A DNA stretch of 64,000 bases from Acinetobacter johnsonii CIP 64.6 (GCF_000368045.1 NZ_KB849236.1:727731-791730); one strand, 5' to 3'. Shown: positions 44,879 to 54,567, counted from the stretch's first letter. Numbers and translations: made by a program. Notes: generated from the letters alone by a model not told the origin.

Positions 44879-45967
44879 ATGAAAGAATCGTTACGTTTAC
44901 GATTAGATCAACTTTCTGACCGTCACGAAGAATTAACAGCATTACTTGCAGATGTAGAAGTCATTTCGGATAACAAACGCTTTCGTCAGTTGTCACGTGA
45001 ACATAGTGATTTAAGTGAAATCACAGAAGTTTGGACCAAGTACAAACAAGCAGAAGCTGATATTGAAACGGCTGAAGCGATGCTGTCAGATCCTGATTTT
45101 AAGGAAATGGCTGTTGAAGAAATTAAAGAAAATAAAGCTATTATTGCGTCTTTAGAAGCTGATTTAAATATCTTAATGATTCCGAAAGATCCAAATGATG
45201 CGAACTCTGCATATTTGGAAATTCGAGCGGGAGCAGGCGGTGATGAAGCCGCTATTTTCTCGGGTGACTTATACCGCATGTATAGTAAATACGCTGAATC
45301 ACAAGGCTGGCGTATTGAAGTGTTGTCTGAAAATGAGGGCGAACACGGTGGTTATAAAGAAATCATTTGCTTAGTGAATGGTGAAGGTGTTTACGGTCGT
45401 TTGAAGTTTGAAAGTGGCGCGCACCGTGTACAACGTGTGCCTGCAACGGAGTCTCAGGGTCGTGTGCATACTTCGGCGTGTACCGTTGCGATTTTGCCTG
45501 AAATTGATGTCGATACAACGGTCGAGATTAATGCATCAGACTTACGTATTGATACCTACCGTGCCTCAGGTGCGGGTGGTCAGCACATCAACAAAACCGA
45601 TTCGGCTGTGCGTATTACCCACATTCCAACAGGAACGGTGGTGGAATGTCAGGAAGAGCGTTCGCAGCATAAAAACAAAGCCAAAGCGATGGCTTTACTT
45701 GCTTCACGCTTGGAAAATGCAAAACGTGCAGCAGCTGATGCAGCAACTTCTGAAATGCGCCGTGACTTGGTCGGCTCGGGTGATCGTTCAGAACGTATCC
45801 GTACCTATAACTACCCGCAAGGTCGTATGACTGATCACCGTATTAACTTAACTTTATACAAGTTAGACGCGGTTATGGAAGGTGATTTAACTGAACTATT
45901 AGATAGCTTACATCGTGAATATCAAGCAGATCAGCTTGCGATGCTTGCACAGCAGAATGGTGGATAA
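44879..45967 (+). CDS. prfA: Peptide chain release factor 1
   Basis: RF1 reads UAA and UAG stop codons and frees the finished chain. The 362-residue product has the anticodon-like tripeptide region VQRVPATESQGRVHTSA (PAT about 187-189) and the catalytic GGQ in ASGAGGQHINKTDSAV at about 230-245. Length is normal. It is followed by prmC with a TAATG overlap, the enzyme that methylates this GGQ glutamine. RF1 is also the factor that would end translation at the amber codon in the sphingomyelinase gene. Confidence 0.98.
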   Translation: MKESLRLRLDQLSDRHEELTALLADVEVISDNKRFRQLSREHSDLSEITEVWTKYKQAEADIETAEAMLSDPDFKEMAVEEIKENKAIIASLEADLNILMIPKDPNDANSAYLEIRAGAGGDEAAIFSGDLYRMYSKYAESQGWRIEVLSENEGEHGGYKEIICLVNGEGVYGRLKFESGAHRVQRVPATESQGRVHTSACTVAILPEIDVDTTVEINASDLRIDTYRASGAGGQHINKTDSAVRITHIPTGTVVECQEERSQHKNKAKAMALLASRLENAKRAAADAATSEMRRDLVGSGDRSERIRTYNYPQGRMTDHRINLTLYKLDAVMEGDLTELLDSLHREYQADQLAMLAQQNGG

Positions 45968-46785
45968 TGAATATTGCCCAAGCTTTGGCTTTACGTGGTG
46001 AAGCCGAGAGTTACGAACGTCAAGAGAACGCATGGTTGCTGGAACACATCACCAAAATTGATTCTTTTGATTTGGTTATGAAAAAAGATCAAGTGCTGAC
46101 CGATGAGCAAGAGCAAGCCTATGTTGCTGCCTTGGCACGAATCGAAGCAGGTGAACCTTTGGCTTATGTGACAGGTTCACAGCCGTTTTGGACGCTAGAT
46201 CTGATTGTCACGCCTGACACCTTAGTGCCACGTCCAGATACCGAGGTACTGGTAGAAACTGTATTACGTTTAGACTTACCTGAAGATGCCCGCATTGTCG
46301 ATTTAGGTACGGGGACGGGTGCGGTTGCACTTTCATTGGCCAGTGAACGAGACACGTGGGACATCACGGCTACCGATATTTATGAGCCAACTTTAGCTGT
46401 TGCGCAGCAAAATGCAGAAAAACATGACTTAAATGATGTGACTTTTGTGTGTGGCAGTTGGTTTGCACCGCTAAATCGAAAGTTTTTTGATGTGATTGTC
46501 TCGAACCCACCGTACATCGATGCCGATGACGCCCACATGCAAGACCTAGCAACTGAACCTGAACGTGCTCTAGTTGCTGCGGATCATGGTTTGGCTGATT
46601 TAAAAGTCATTATTCAGCAAGGTAAAAAGCATTTAACTCTTGATGGTTGGGTGGTACTTGAGCATGGTTATGATCAAGCTGACGCTGTACAGAAAATCTT
46701 TAAAGAAGTGGGCTATAAACAAGTCCGTACGGTGAAAGATTATGGTGGAAATGACCGCGTCACTTTAGGGCAGTGGACACAATAA
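45967..46785 (+). CDS. prmC: Release factor glutamine methyltransferase
   Basis: PrmC (HemK) methylates the GGQ glutamine of RF1 and RF2. The 272-residue product has the SAM motif IVDLGTGTGAVALSLASE at about 115-132 and the NPPY catalytic motif in FDVIVSNPPYIDADD at about 175-190. It overlaps the prfA stop by one base, so the two are translationally coupled. Confidence 0.97.
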   Translation: MNIAQALALRGEAESYERQENAWLLEHITKIDSFDLVMKKDQVLTDEQEQAYVAALARIEAGEPLAYVTGSQPFWTLDLIVTPDTLVPRPDTEVLVETVLRLDLPEDARIVDLGTGTGAVALSLASERDTWDITATDIYEPTLAVAQQNAEKHDLNDVTFVCGSWFAPLNRKFFDVIVSNPPYIDADDAHMQDLATEPERALVAADHGLADLKVIIQQGKKHLTLDGWVVLEHGYDQADAVQKIFKEVGYKQVRTVKDYGGNDRVTLGQWTQ

Positions 46786-46803
46786 TTTTTTTGTTCTCTT
46801 CAA

Positions 46804-46832
46804 AATAAAAGCGCATTCGATGCGCTTTTATT
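46804..46832. terminator. Bidirectional terminator between prmC and ssuC
   Basis: AATAAAAGCGCA-TTCGA-TGCGCTTTTATT is symmetrical and lies between two convergent genes. Confidence 0.88.
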
Positions 46833-46841
46833 TTTTCTACC

Positions 46842-47663
46842 TTATGTTCCAAATACGTCACGCCAACGCAGTAGCCAAGTCTCGATGGCTTTCATGATGC
46901 TATCACTGAGTTTTCCGAGCACGGCTAAAAGAATAATCGCTAAGATCACAATATCAGGACGTGAAGTTTCTCGGCCATCACTCAGTAAGTAGCCTATGCC
47001 TTGTGTCGCTGCAATGAGTTCTGCGGCAATCATAAACATCCATGCCAAACTTAAACTGTTGCGCAGTCCCGTTAAGATCCCTGGAGATGCTGCAGGCAAA
47101 ATAATCTGTTGTACTTGCTGCCAGTACTTCAATCGATAGACTTGTGCGACTTCGATAAGCTTGCGATCGACACTTTTAATAGCCGCGACCGTGTTGGTAT
47201 AGGTCGGAAAAAATGCGCCAATCGCAATCAAGGTAATCTTCGATGCTTCATCAATTCCCAACCACAGTAAAAGTAGCGGAATCCAAGCTAAACTCGGGAT
47301 GGATTTAATCGCTGAAAAACTGGGTTCTAAAAACGCTTCAACCTGTTTATTGAGTCCCACCAAAATCGCAAATATTAAAGCCAGGGCACTCCCAATAAAA
47401 AAGCCTAAAAACACTCGCCATGTACTGGTCCACACATGCATCCATAAATCTGCCTGCCATAAATCTAGAAAGGTTTGCCATAGACTACTGGGAGCAGGCA
47501 ATAAATAAGGTTCAATAAAACCTGCACGGACCAGATATTCACAAGCAATCAGTAATAGCACTGGAAGGGTGATCGCTTTGAGAATACTCTTCAATTTCAA
47601 CTGAAATGAAGAACTCTTTTTCACTTCAATATGGCTAAAAGAACTCGCGACTGACTTGGTCAT
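46842..47663 (-). CDS. ABC transporter permease, aliphatic sulfonate/taurine type
   Basis: The 273-residue inner-membrane permease has about six segments and the cytoplasmic EAA-type loop VYRLKYWQQVQQIILPAASP-GI at about 170-192. It resembles SsuC/TauC. It is coupled to the binding-protein gene (its start overlaps that gene's stop by one base). An ATPase gene (ssuB/tauB) and a monooxygenase gene (ssuD/tauD) would be expected beside it but are absent here, so it must share an ATPase coded elsewhere or be idle. Confidence 0.88.
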   Translation of the reverse strand: MTKSVASSFSHIEVKKSSSFQLKLKSILKAITLPVLLLIACEYLVRAGFIEPYLLPAPSSLWQTFLDLWQADLWMHVWTSTWRVFLGFFIGSALALIFAILVGLNKQVEAFLEPSFSAIKSIPSLAWIPLLLLWLGIDEASKITLIAIGAFFPTYTNTVAAIKSVDRKLIEVAQVYRLKYWQQVQQIILPAASPGILTGLRNSLSLAWMFMIAAELIAATQGIGYLLSDGRETSRPDIVILAIILLAVLGKLSDSIMKAIETWLLRWRDVFGT

Positions 47664-48622
47664 TATTTGCTTACAACCTTTTGTGCATATTGTGGTTTAA
47701 ACAACTGAGTCACCACTTGATTAACATTGGTGCCTTTACGAACTAAGTCTTCTTCATTCAAAATACTGCCAGACTTTTGTAATGCGGCAATCTGTTTGGC
47801 AGACGGAATATTTTGATCAAAGTTGGTACGGCTTAATTGTAATTTTGCGACATTCAACGGAAGTTTGGACTCTCGTGCCAATAACTCCGTCAGTTTCTCT
47901 GGGTTAGCTTTGGCCCATTTACGTGCTTGCTCATAGGCTTTAATCACTGCTTCAATGGCTTCGGGACTTTGCTGAGTAAAAGACTCTTTGACACTGAGTA
48001 CGCTATAACTGTTAAACCCAATATTTCGATACAGCAGTTTTGCGCCAGATTGCACTTGTGCCGATGCCATCAATGGATCTAAGCCTGCCCAAGCATCGAC
48101 TTGACCACGTTCTAAAGCTGTTTTGCCATCCGGATGTTGTAAGTGAACCAGTTGTACATCACGTTTATTTAGACCCACTGTATCCAGCGCTTGTAAGGTA
48201 AACAGAAATGGATCTGTGCCTTTGGTTGCGGCAATTTTTTTTCCTTTTAAGTCTTTTAGGCTTTTAATTTGGGAGTTCTTAGCAACCACCAAAGCGGTCC
48301 ATTCAGGTTGGCTTTGGATATAAACGGTATTGATTGGACTGCCGTTGGCACGACTGAGTACGGCTGCAAGCCCTGCGGTTGAAGCAAAATCTACACTGCC
48401 ACTATTTAAATATTCCAGTGAACGGTTACTGCCTTGGCTAAACACCCATTTAATTTCAGTTTTAGGTAAGGCTTTTTCTAACAGCTTTTGTTCTTTCACT
48501 ACGAGGCTGGTTGGTGCGTAGTAGGCATAATCGAGTTTGAGCGTGTCTGGAATAGCGGCATGGGCATACGAGCCGATCAAACCTAAAATCAGTGAAGTGC
48601 TCAGTAGTTTAAAGTTTTTCAT
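47663..48622 (-). CDS. Sulfonate-type ABC transporter substrate-binding protein
   Basis: The 319-residue periplasmic binding protein begins with signal peptide MKNFKLLSTSLILGLIGSYA (cleavage after HA). It shows the SsuA/NMT1-like features LKLDYAYYAPTSLVVKEQKL, GSNRSLEYLNSGSVDFASTA (about 63-82) and LKDLKGKKIAATKGTDPF (about 120-137). Likely cargo is an alkanesulfonate or similar anion, used as a sulfur source. It is first in a two-gene unit with the permease. Confidence 0.88.
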   Translation of the reverse strand: MKNFKLLSTSLILGLIGSYAHAAIPDTLKLDYAYYAPTSLVVKEQKLLEKALPKTEIKWVFSQGSNRSLEYLNSGSVDFASTAGLAAVLSRANGSPINTVYIQSQPEWTALVVAKNSQIKSLKDLKGKKIAATKGTDPFLFTLQALDTVGLNKRDVQLVHLQHPDGKTALERGQVDAWAGLDPLMASAQVQSGAKLLYRNIGFNSYSVLSVKESFTQQSPEAIEAVIKAYEQARKWAKANPEKLTELLARESKLPLNVAKLQLSRTNFDQNIPSAKQIAALQKSGSILNEEDLVRKGTNVNQVVTQLFKPQYAQKVVSK

Positions 48623-48867
48623 GTTGCATCATTTAAATAAGTTCATTTGTGGGTTCTTTTAACCTTATGTATGCGAAAAATAAAAAAAGAAAAATGGATA
48701 ATAAAATATTAAATTGAAATAAGCAGATAATCTTAATTTAAGTATCTGAATTTTAATAACTTGATTGAGCTTTTTGCGGTTTTTTAAGTATAGAATAACT
48801 TTAAAAAAGCATAGAATAATTTCTTCTTATATGAAGATTGCATAACTAAATCATTCATTTTGAATGT

Positions 48868-48897
48868 AAAAAAGCGACTGTAATAGTCGCTTTTTTT
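48868..48897 (-). terminator. Terminator after the small gene at 48913
   Basis: AAAAAAGCGACT-GTAAT-AGTCGCTTTTTTT, 15 bases after the stop on the minus strand. Confidence 0.88.
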
Positions 48898-48912
48898 AAG
48901 GGGGCTGCAAGC

Positions 48913-49266
48913 TTACATAGGATAGTCTTGTAAGCTGTCAAACACTTCAACTTGCTCTAAAGCATCAGTTTCAAGTGCAAGACAAAGTGTCACAATTTTC
49001 TTTAGATCAGCTAAATATTGTTCATCTTTAAACGATGCACCTAACTGAAGGGCTTGAATACGGTCAGCGCTAATATCCAACGCTTGAGCAGCTTCAATCG
49101 CATTAACTTCATTAAAAAATGCAGTAACAGCATGATTTAATTCAAGGTCTGATGCATTGAGAATACCTTGACCCAGTTGCTCTTCAAATTGTGGGGTAGG
49201 AGACTGCAAAGCTTGAGTAAAGTTTTGCACCAGACGTTGATCGAGAACATCAATCATTTTAAGCAT
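48913..49266 (-). CDS. Small helical protein, unknown function
   Basis: With ATG 49266 (AAAGG seven to eight bases upstream) the protein has 117 residues and begins MLKMIDVLDQRLVQNFTQAL. It is acidic and helical, with no signal peptide or membrane segment; the frame is open further upstream to 49365. I do not recognise a family. It stands alone and ends at a strong terminator, which argues that it is expressed. Confidence 0.65.
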   Translation of the reverse strand: MLKMIDVLDQRLVQNFTQALQSPTPQFEEQLGQGILNASDLELNHAVTAFFNEVNAIEAAQALDISADRIQALQLGASFKDEQYLADLKKIVTLCLALETDALEQVEVFDSLQDYPM

Positions 49267-49745
49267 GTCATAACCTTTAAAAGAAATAAGGTGATTAAAC
49301 AGGGGGAGTACAGCCGGAAAATAAGCATTAAAGAATGCTTTAAAATTGGTTGAAAAATAATCCATTTTGGAACTTTTTGCAAATAGATTCCGATAAATGA
49401 AAGATGGATTTGTTAAGTGAATGAAAAGCCTAAATTTATTGAATAGAGTGCCTGTTTAAATTTTACACTATTGTTCTAATGGACTCGGATCGATCAAACA
49501 GAAGTATTCAATGTAAAATATTGTGGAGTTTTAATCAAAAAGTTCTTTTATTTTTACCTAATTTATTGAATTATAATAACTTTATTTAAATTATCATTGC
49601 AGTGCTCTTTATTTTACGCATCACTGATGTGAACTCAAAACATTGTGGAATTGCAATTTATAAGGACATGCTAAAGCAACATGAGGTATATCACCTTGTT
49701 TTAGCTGTCTTTGTTTGATGTGGAGAATGATGAACGTTTAAGCCA
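49267..49745. other. Intergenic stretch, AT-rich, nothing recognised
   Basis: Apart from an upstream extension of the small gene's frame, no ORF or RNA was found. The region should hold the promoter of the gene at 48913 and the 3' end of the lipase-chaperone-like gene's transcript. Confidence 0.35.
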
Positions 49746-50705
49746 CTAGTTAAAGTGCTTTTGCCTCAGTTGTTCTAGACGGAGTTGATATTGCTGTTGC
49801 CATGCACTTTCAGCTAAGTTTTGTTTTTGTTGGTTCATTTCTTGGTTTAGAGCAGCAAGTTCAGATTGATAACTGGCGATCTGTTGTTGTTGTCGAGCGA
49901 CTTGTTGTTCGCGTTCAGCCAACTGCGCCGCTTCTTTGCCTGAAAAGTAGCTGTTACGAATTTGTTGGGTAATTTCTTGCTGTTGTATTGGGTCGGTGAC
50001 GCCAATTAACGCCAATTTAAGGGCTTTATCGTAACTACCACTTTGACCATCAATATTTTTGCTCGGGTTTTTGTATTGTTGCTGTAATTGCGCAAGTTCA
50101 TTCAGACGTTGTTGTAGCGTCATCTGCGGTGCTCGGCCCAAGAGTTCACCATAAGCAAACTGATAGCTGGCAAATTCTTTTTCTTCAGCAAAGCCGAGTT
50201 GTGTTTCTTGCTTACCTAAAGTCTGTTCACGTAAGTTCCAAATTTCCTGATAACGCTGTTGCGGTGTCATTTGTGTGGACATGGTTTTAGCCTGCATTTC
50301 TTTTTCATACAGTGGTAGACGTTCTATCAATTGTTTTAAAGTCTGGGCAAACTGCTGATCTGGACATTCGGCCAAAACCTGTTTTAATAAAGCCTGACAG
50401 TTAGTATCGGGGCAGTTTTGTTGTAACTGGTTTAATAATTGTGTGATATTGCCTGGATTTTTTTGAAAGTGTTGAATCATTTGTTGGATGGATTCTTGTT
50501 GCTGTTGTTGCTGCATTTTTGACTCGTCATTGTTTGCAGCGGCAAGCTTCTCTTGCAAACTGCTGGGTTGAGCAGTCTCTGTAAGGGACGGTGAAGATGC
50601 CTGAGTTTGACCTGATGTGGCATATGATGAGCCAAGGCCCAACCATATCACCACACCGATCACCAATATACTCAGCACCAAAGCGTTAACCCCAAAGCGC
50701 TTCAT
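49746..50705 (-). CDS. Lipase-chaperone-like (LifO family) protein
   Basis: LifO-type proteins are membrane-anchored steric chaperones that fold secreted lipases in the periplasm. The 319-residue protein has one N-terminal membrane anchor (NALVLSILVIGVVIWLGLG), a Gln-rich linker (about 63-72) and helical repeats. Those include IWNLREQTLGKQETQLGFAE and TLQQRLNELAQLQQQY, and the end IRNSYFSGKEAAQLAEREQQ resembles the foldase C-terminus. The RxxFDY motif of classic foldases was not found. It lies 9 bp behind the sphingomyelinase gene and not beside a lipase, so its client is probably that enzyme (inference). Confidence 0.72.
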   Translation of the reverse strand: MKRFGVNALVLSILVIGVVIWLGLGSSYATSGQTQASSPSLTETAQPSSLQEKLAAANNDESKMQQQQQQESIQQMIQHFQKNPGNITQLLNQLQQNCPDTNCQALLKQVLAECPDQQFAQTLKQLIERLPLYEKEMQAKTMSTQMTPQQRYQEIWNLREQTLGKQETQLGFAEEKEFASYQFAYGELLGRAPQMTLQQRLNELAQLQQQYKNPSKNIDGQSGSYDKALKLALIGVTDPIQQQEITQQIRNSYFSGKEAAQLAEREQQVARQQQQIASYQSELAALNQEMNQQKQNLAESAWQQQYQLRLEQLRQKHFN

Positions 50706-50714
50706 TGTTCTTCC

Positions 50715-52064
50715 TTATGGGTTGTATTGGAATTGACCCATTACTGGGAAGTGGTCAGATAAGTCCCAAGTCATAAATACGGGGTCGGCAGCCGAGCGAA
50801 GAATGCGGACATCATTACGTGCTTGCATAGGCTGACGGTGGTTATTGGATGACACCACGTAGTCTAAATACTCTACGGTAGAGCCACCCGTAAGTCCTGC
50901 ACCTGCGAGTTTATTCACTCGTGGATCGAAGTTCGATGCGGTATATCCTGTGCTGACTGGTACTGTACCATTCAAGTTAATTTGCATTTGAGCATAATCT
51001 TGTGGCCACAGGAGTTTGTTGACATTAAAGTCACCGCCCATGAGCACTGCATCAAATGACGGGATATTTTGCTTATCGACCAAAGCGCGGATTTGCTTAA
51101 ATTGTTGCTGGCGCATATCACGTGCCGCGTCGGTATCAAACGATGCGGTATGCGTGGAGGTTACATGATAGGCTTTGCCATTCTTGAGAATTTCAGCATA
51201 AATCACGCCTTTATCGGCAAAACAGTCAATGCCTGTACAGCTCGGGTAAATAAAATGATCCGTTTTTACAATTGGATGGCGACTTGCAACCAATATGCCG
51301 CTGTCATAGATATTGAAACCTGAACCGATTGGAATATAAGTTTGGTACGGATATTCCTGCGCTAATTTGGCCAACATGGCGGTACGACCAGAAGCAAAGG
51401 TTTCTTGGAATAAGATCGCGTCGTAGCCTTTTAGGTTTTGCGGCAGTTGTTCTAAACGCGAATCAATTTTACTTGCCACTAAAGGAAGAGCATAAATATT
51501 GTAGGTTAAAACTTTAAACTCATCGGCACTGCTGACAACGGGTTCTGGCACGGTATTTTGATGGATAGTGTAGTGGAAGTCGTCATAACCACCAGTGTAT
51601 TCAGCTTTAAAAGCAGTCTGCGCTGCTTTTCCTGCATAATTGGTGTTGAAGCGCTGAATGTTACGATCGTTAAACCATGGTGCAGAGAAATCACTGCCAG
51701 ATGCAGAGTGTTTAATATCACTGCCAGACTAATTGCCAGTCATAGATTGCTTCAGGGTGACACTGGAACCACCGCCTGTAATCACGGTATCAAAATTATA
51801 AGTTTGACCTGACTTTACCCCAGTATAACGGTTAAAACGCAGTACACGTTTGGTTTCATAAGGTGCAATTTGGGTGGCTTCTTGAGCCCATTGACTCCCC
51901 TGAGTTAAGGTGCGTGTACCATGATGATTAATATTGACGGATACCGTTTCTGGGGTGGTATTGGTCACATAAATGTATGAGTCTGCTATCACTTGCTGAC
52001 TGCACAGCAATAATGATAACCATCCGATATTTTTCATTAAGTTTTTATTTAATTGGGTGCTCAT
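50715..52064 (-). pseudogene. Secreted sphingomyelinase-like phosphodiesterase with in-frame amber codon
   Basis: One frame runs from ATG 52064 (GGAGG upstream) to 50715, broken only by TAG at 51729-51731, codon 112. The first 111 codons encode a signal peptide (WLSLLLCSQQVIA) and an N-terminal domain. The part after the stop continues with SGSDIKHSASGSDF and about 60 further residues before the endonuclease/exonuclease/phosphatase-fold domain. That domain has FKVLTYNIYALPL, ILFQETFASG (metal Glu), VTSTHTASFD, VLMGGDFNVNKL (Asp and Asn) and a final LSDHFPVMGQF (catalytic His). A CAG-to-TAG change is the simplest cause. A GTG at 51551 cannot supply a signal peptide. Readthrough, a suppressor tRNA or a sequence error are alternatives. 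Confidence 0.85.
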
Positions 52065-52365
52065 GTGTTCCCTCCATGATGTTTTTATTCAATATTGTGT
52101 AAAACAATATGACGAGATCACTATGGCAGGTAATTTTTTTAAGTCAGTGACAAAGTGCGACAGCACCCTGATTTTCCGATGAATGAGCATCAAAAATTCA
52201 ATTTAATTTATAAGCTCTGTTGACATTTCATTTTGCAAATCAAAACCCAAGCCTGAACAGTTGGATGATAAGGTTTAACTTGAACGAGAAAATTTTATGG
52301 GTTGGTTATTTATTATGTGGAAAGAGCATGAGCGTCTCATTGCCACCTATATCAATCGACTGAAA
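52065..52365 (-). promoter_or_regulatory. Sphingomyelinase upstream region with small inverted repeat
   Basis: ATATTGT at 52092-52098 and ACAATAT at 52104-52110 form a 7-bp inverted repeat, 28 bases before the start codon; it could be an operator or leader stem. The rest of the 301 bp has no supported gene. Confidence 0.4.
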
Positions 52366-53391
52366 TTAAGCGTCCTTATTTTGACGATAAGCGCCGGGGC
52401 TGACGCCTGTCCATTTTTTAAAAGCACGATGGAAAGCACTCGGATCATGAAAATTGAGTTCAGTGCTAATGTCTTGTAATGATACTTGGCTGTTGCTGAG
52501 TAGCTCAATCGCCATATCACGGCGTATATCATTTTTGAGCTGTTGATAACTGAAACCTTCACTTTTCAGTCGACGCTGAATTGTTGCCTCAGACATATTG
52601 AAATGATGGGCAATTTCAGACAGTTCAAGCCACTGTATCGGGGGTTCTTGCATTAAATAGCGACGAATTTGGGCACTGGTTGAATGTGGGTTTTTATAAC
52701 GGGTCAGTAAAATATGTGGGGTTTGTTGAATAAATTGATACCACGATTTACTGTCCTGTTTTATGGGCATTTTTAAATAATTGGCATCGAACTGAATATA
52801 GTTTTCAGCCATTTGATACTGGATATTTTCACAAAAACGAACTTTGTAATCGATGTCATCTGTAGGTGCATCACATTTGAGTTGAATTTGATTCAAAATC
52901 ACCCGTTGACCCACTAGCCAACACATCAGCGCATGAATCAGCATGATGTAAGTTGCGTAACTAAATATACGCTTGGGTTGTTGTCGTTCATAAATCACAA
53001 TATAAGCATAATGTTCTTGCACCATGAGTTGGCTACTAAAGTCGTCTAACATCAAATTCATAAATTGCAAAATATGCTGAATGGCTTGATCTAACTGGGT
53101 AGTGTGTAATAGTGATTTGGATAAAAACTGAAAACTGCCACGGCGCATAGCATGGCAATCCATTCCAAAAAACTCATCATTCATGACATTGGCCAGTTCA
53201 GTCCAGAGCTGTGCATATTGATTGACTGAGACCCGTGCTTTTGTCGCACTTAACAGTTCGCTATTGATGCCTGCATTTTTCAAAATATCAGCAACTGCAT
53301 ATCCCTGCTTTTCAGCTTCAAACAATGCTTCGTGTACCAAAGCAATTGAAATGGAATCTTTCTGGGCGTTTGCATGTTCCGATGCAGTCAT
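52366..53391 (-). CDS. AraC-family transcriptional regulator
   Basis: The ~341-residue regulator (ATG 53391 with GGAAG upstream; the frame also opens at 53427) has an N-terminal ligand-binding domain of the Arabinose_bd type (HEALFEAEKQGYAVADILKN ... RVSVNQYAQLWTELA). Its C-terminal AraC double helix-turn-helix has HHFNMSEATIQRRLKSEGFS and STELNFHDPSAFHRAFKKWT, followed by GVSPGAYR. It is divergent from the SDR gene at 53535, so it most likely controls the acyl-CoA genes downstream. It is related in layout to the broken regulator at 776. Confidence 0.92.
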   Translation of the reverse strand: MTASEHANAQKDSISIALVHEALFEAEKQGYAVADILKNAGINSELLSATKARVSVNQYAQLWTELANVMNDEFFGMDCHAMRRGSFQFLSKSLLHTTQLDQAIQHILQFMNLMLDDFSSQLMVQEHYAYIVIYERQQPKRIFSYATYIMLIHALMCWLVGQRVILNQIQLKCDAPTDDIDYKVRFCENIQYQMAENYIQFDANYLKMPIKQDSKSWYQFIQQTPHILLTRYKNPHSTSAQIRRYLMQEPPIQWLELSEIAHHFNMSEATIQRRLKSEGFSYQQLKNDIRRDMAIELLSNSQVSLQDISTELNFHDPSAFHRAFKKWTGVSPGAYRQNKDA

Positions 53392-53534
53392 AGTGGCTTC
53401 CATATTTTTATTGTGCATTTTGAGCATTGTCCAAAACCATCATGGAAGATGCAATATTTGGAAATTGTACTCAAGTGCTTCTGTGTTTACATTTCTTCTT
53501 AAGTCGTAGCATTCAATCATACAAGGAAAAATAA

Positions 53535-54305
53535 ATGAAGATTCAAGGGAAGGTTTTTGTCGTCACTGGTGGTGCATCGGGTTTAGGTGCAGCGACAGCA
53601 CGTCATTTGATTGAGCAAGGTGCGAAAGTCATTTTGGTGGATATGAATCAAGCTTTAGGTGCAGAGCTACAGCGTGAGTTGGGTGAAAATGCTCAGTTTA
53701 AAAGCCTCGATGTTACTGATGAGCAGGCTGTGCAAAGTTTCTTTCAAGAAGTCGAGGCGGAATATGGGCAATTGAATGGTTTGGTGAACTGTGCGGGTGT
53801 AGCACCTTCAGCCAAAGTGTTGGGTCGTGATGGTATTCATGAACTGGCGTTATTCCAAAAAGTATTAAACATCAATGTCTCAGGTACTTTTAATATGCTG
53901 CGTTTTGCTGCGCAGTTAATCGCGAAATATGAACTTCAAGCTGGTGAAGAAGAACGCGGTGTGATTGTGAATACAGCTTCAGTTGCAGCCTATGATGGAC
54001 AAATTGGACAGACTGCTTATGCAGCCTCTAAGGGTGCTGTTGTCTCGATGACTTTACCACTGGCACGCGAGCTAGCACGTGAAAAAATTCGAGTGATGAC
54101 TATTGCTCCGGGCATTATGGAAACACCAATGTTGAAGGCGATGCCGCAAAATGTACAAGATGCGTTGGGTGAAATGGTGCCATTTCCGAAGCGTTTGGCA
54201 AAACCTGAAGAGTTTGCTCAGCTTGTGGGGCATATTTTTGAAAATAGTTATTTGAATGGTGAAGTGATTCGTTTAGATGGCGCGATTCGTATGCAGCCTA
54301 AATAA
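53535..54305 (+). CDS. Short-chain dehydrogenase, 3-hydroxyacyl-CoA dehydrogenase type
   Basis: The 256-residue SDR enzyme has the NAD-binding TGGASGLGAATARHL at about 12-26, NCAG at about 89-92 and the catalytic Ser/Tyr/Lys set in NTASVAAYDGQIGQ-TAYAASKG. The substrate-side segment APGIMETPML and the close GEVIRLDGAIRM match the type-II 3-hydroxyacyl-CoA dehydrogenase (HSD10-like) group. With the acyl-CoA dehydrogenase and AMP-dependent ligase downstream it makes a beta-oxidation-like set. Its regulator is the divergent AraC gene. Confidence 0.9.
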   Translation: MKIQGKVFVVTGGASGLGAATARHLIEQGAKVILVDMNQALGAELQRELGENAQFKSLDVTDEQAVQSFFQEVEAEYGQLNGLVNCAGVAPSAKVLGRDGIHELALFQKVLNINVSGTFNMLRFAAQLIAKYELQAGEEERGVIVNTASVAAYDGQIGQTAYAASKGAVVSMTLPLARELAREKIRVMTIAPGIMETPMLKAMPQNVQDALGEMVPFPKRLAKPEEFAQLVGHIFENSYLNGEVIRLDGAIRMQPK

Positions 54306-54403
54306 TCTATTTTGACTTGTGATCCTTGAGTTTATGACGAAGTCTTTGCGTCGATAAGTAATGGCTTCTTATAACCTTCGGTTCGACCTACTATTCTTTC
54401 GAA

Positions 54404-54483
54404 AAAAGTAGGCAAAACCATCTCCATTCACAAAACCTGTTCTATTGAATTTACAGACTACTTTCTCGCAGAAACATTATCTT
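54404..54483 (+). repeat. Dispersed repeat, copy A
   Basis: Three blocks, AAAAGTAGGCAAAACCAT (54404), CAAAACCTGTTCT (54431) and GAAACATTATCTT (54471), recur in the same order at 57758-57838. Just before copy A, CCTACT-ATTCTTTCG-AAAAAAGTAGG is palindromic. The copies flank the acyl-CoA dehydrogenase and ligase genes. No coding potential was seen. Confidence 0.7.
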
Positions 54484-54567
54484 TTGAAAGGCTTTCAGGT
54501 TGCGAATGGGTCGCCGTGTATCAAATATTTATTAAATTTAATAACCTGAATAGAGAAGGGATACTCC

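Noticed and set aside
50715..51551. GTG at 51551 as the start of an independent phosphodiesterase
   Set aside because: It has no ribosome-binding site or signal peptide, and the same frame continues upstream to the TAG and on to a proper start at 52064.
52297..52479. 60-codon plus-strand ORF overlapping the AraC gene end
   Set aside because: Mostly antisense to the C-terminal DNA-binding domain; no ribosome-binding site of note.
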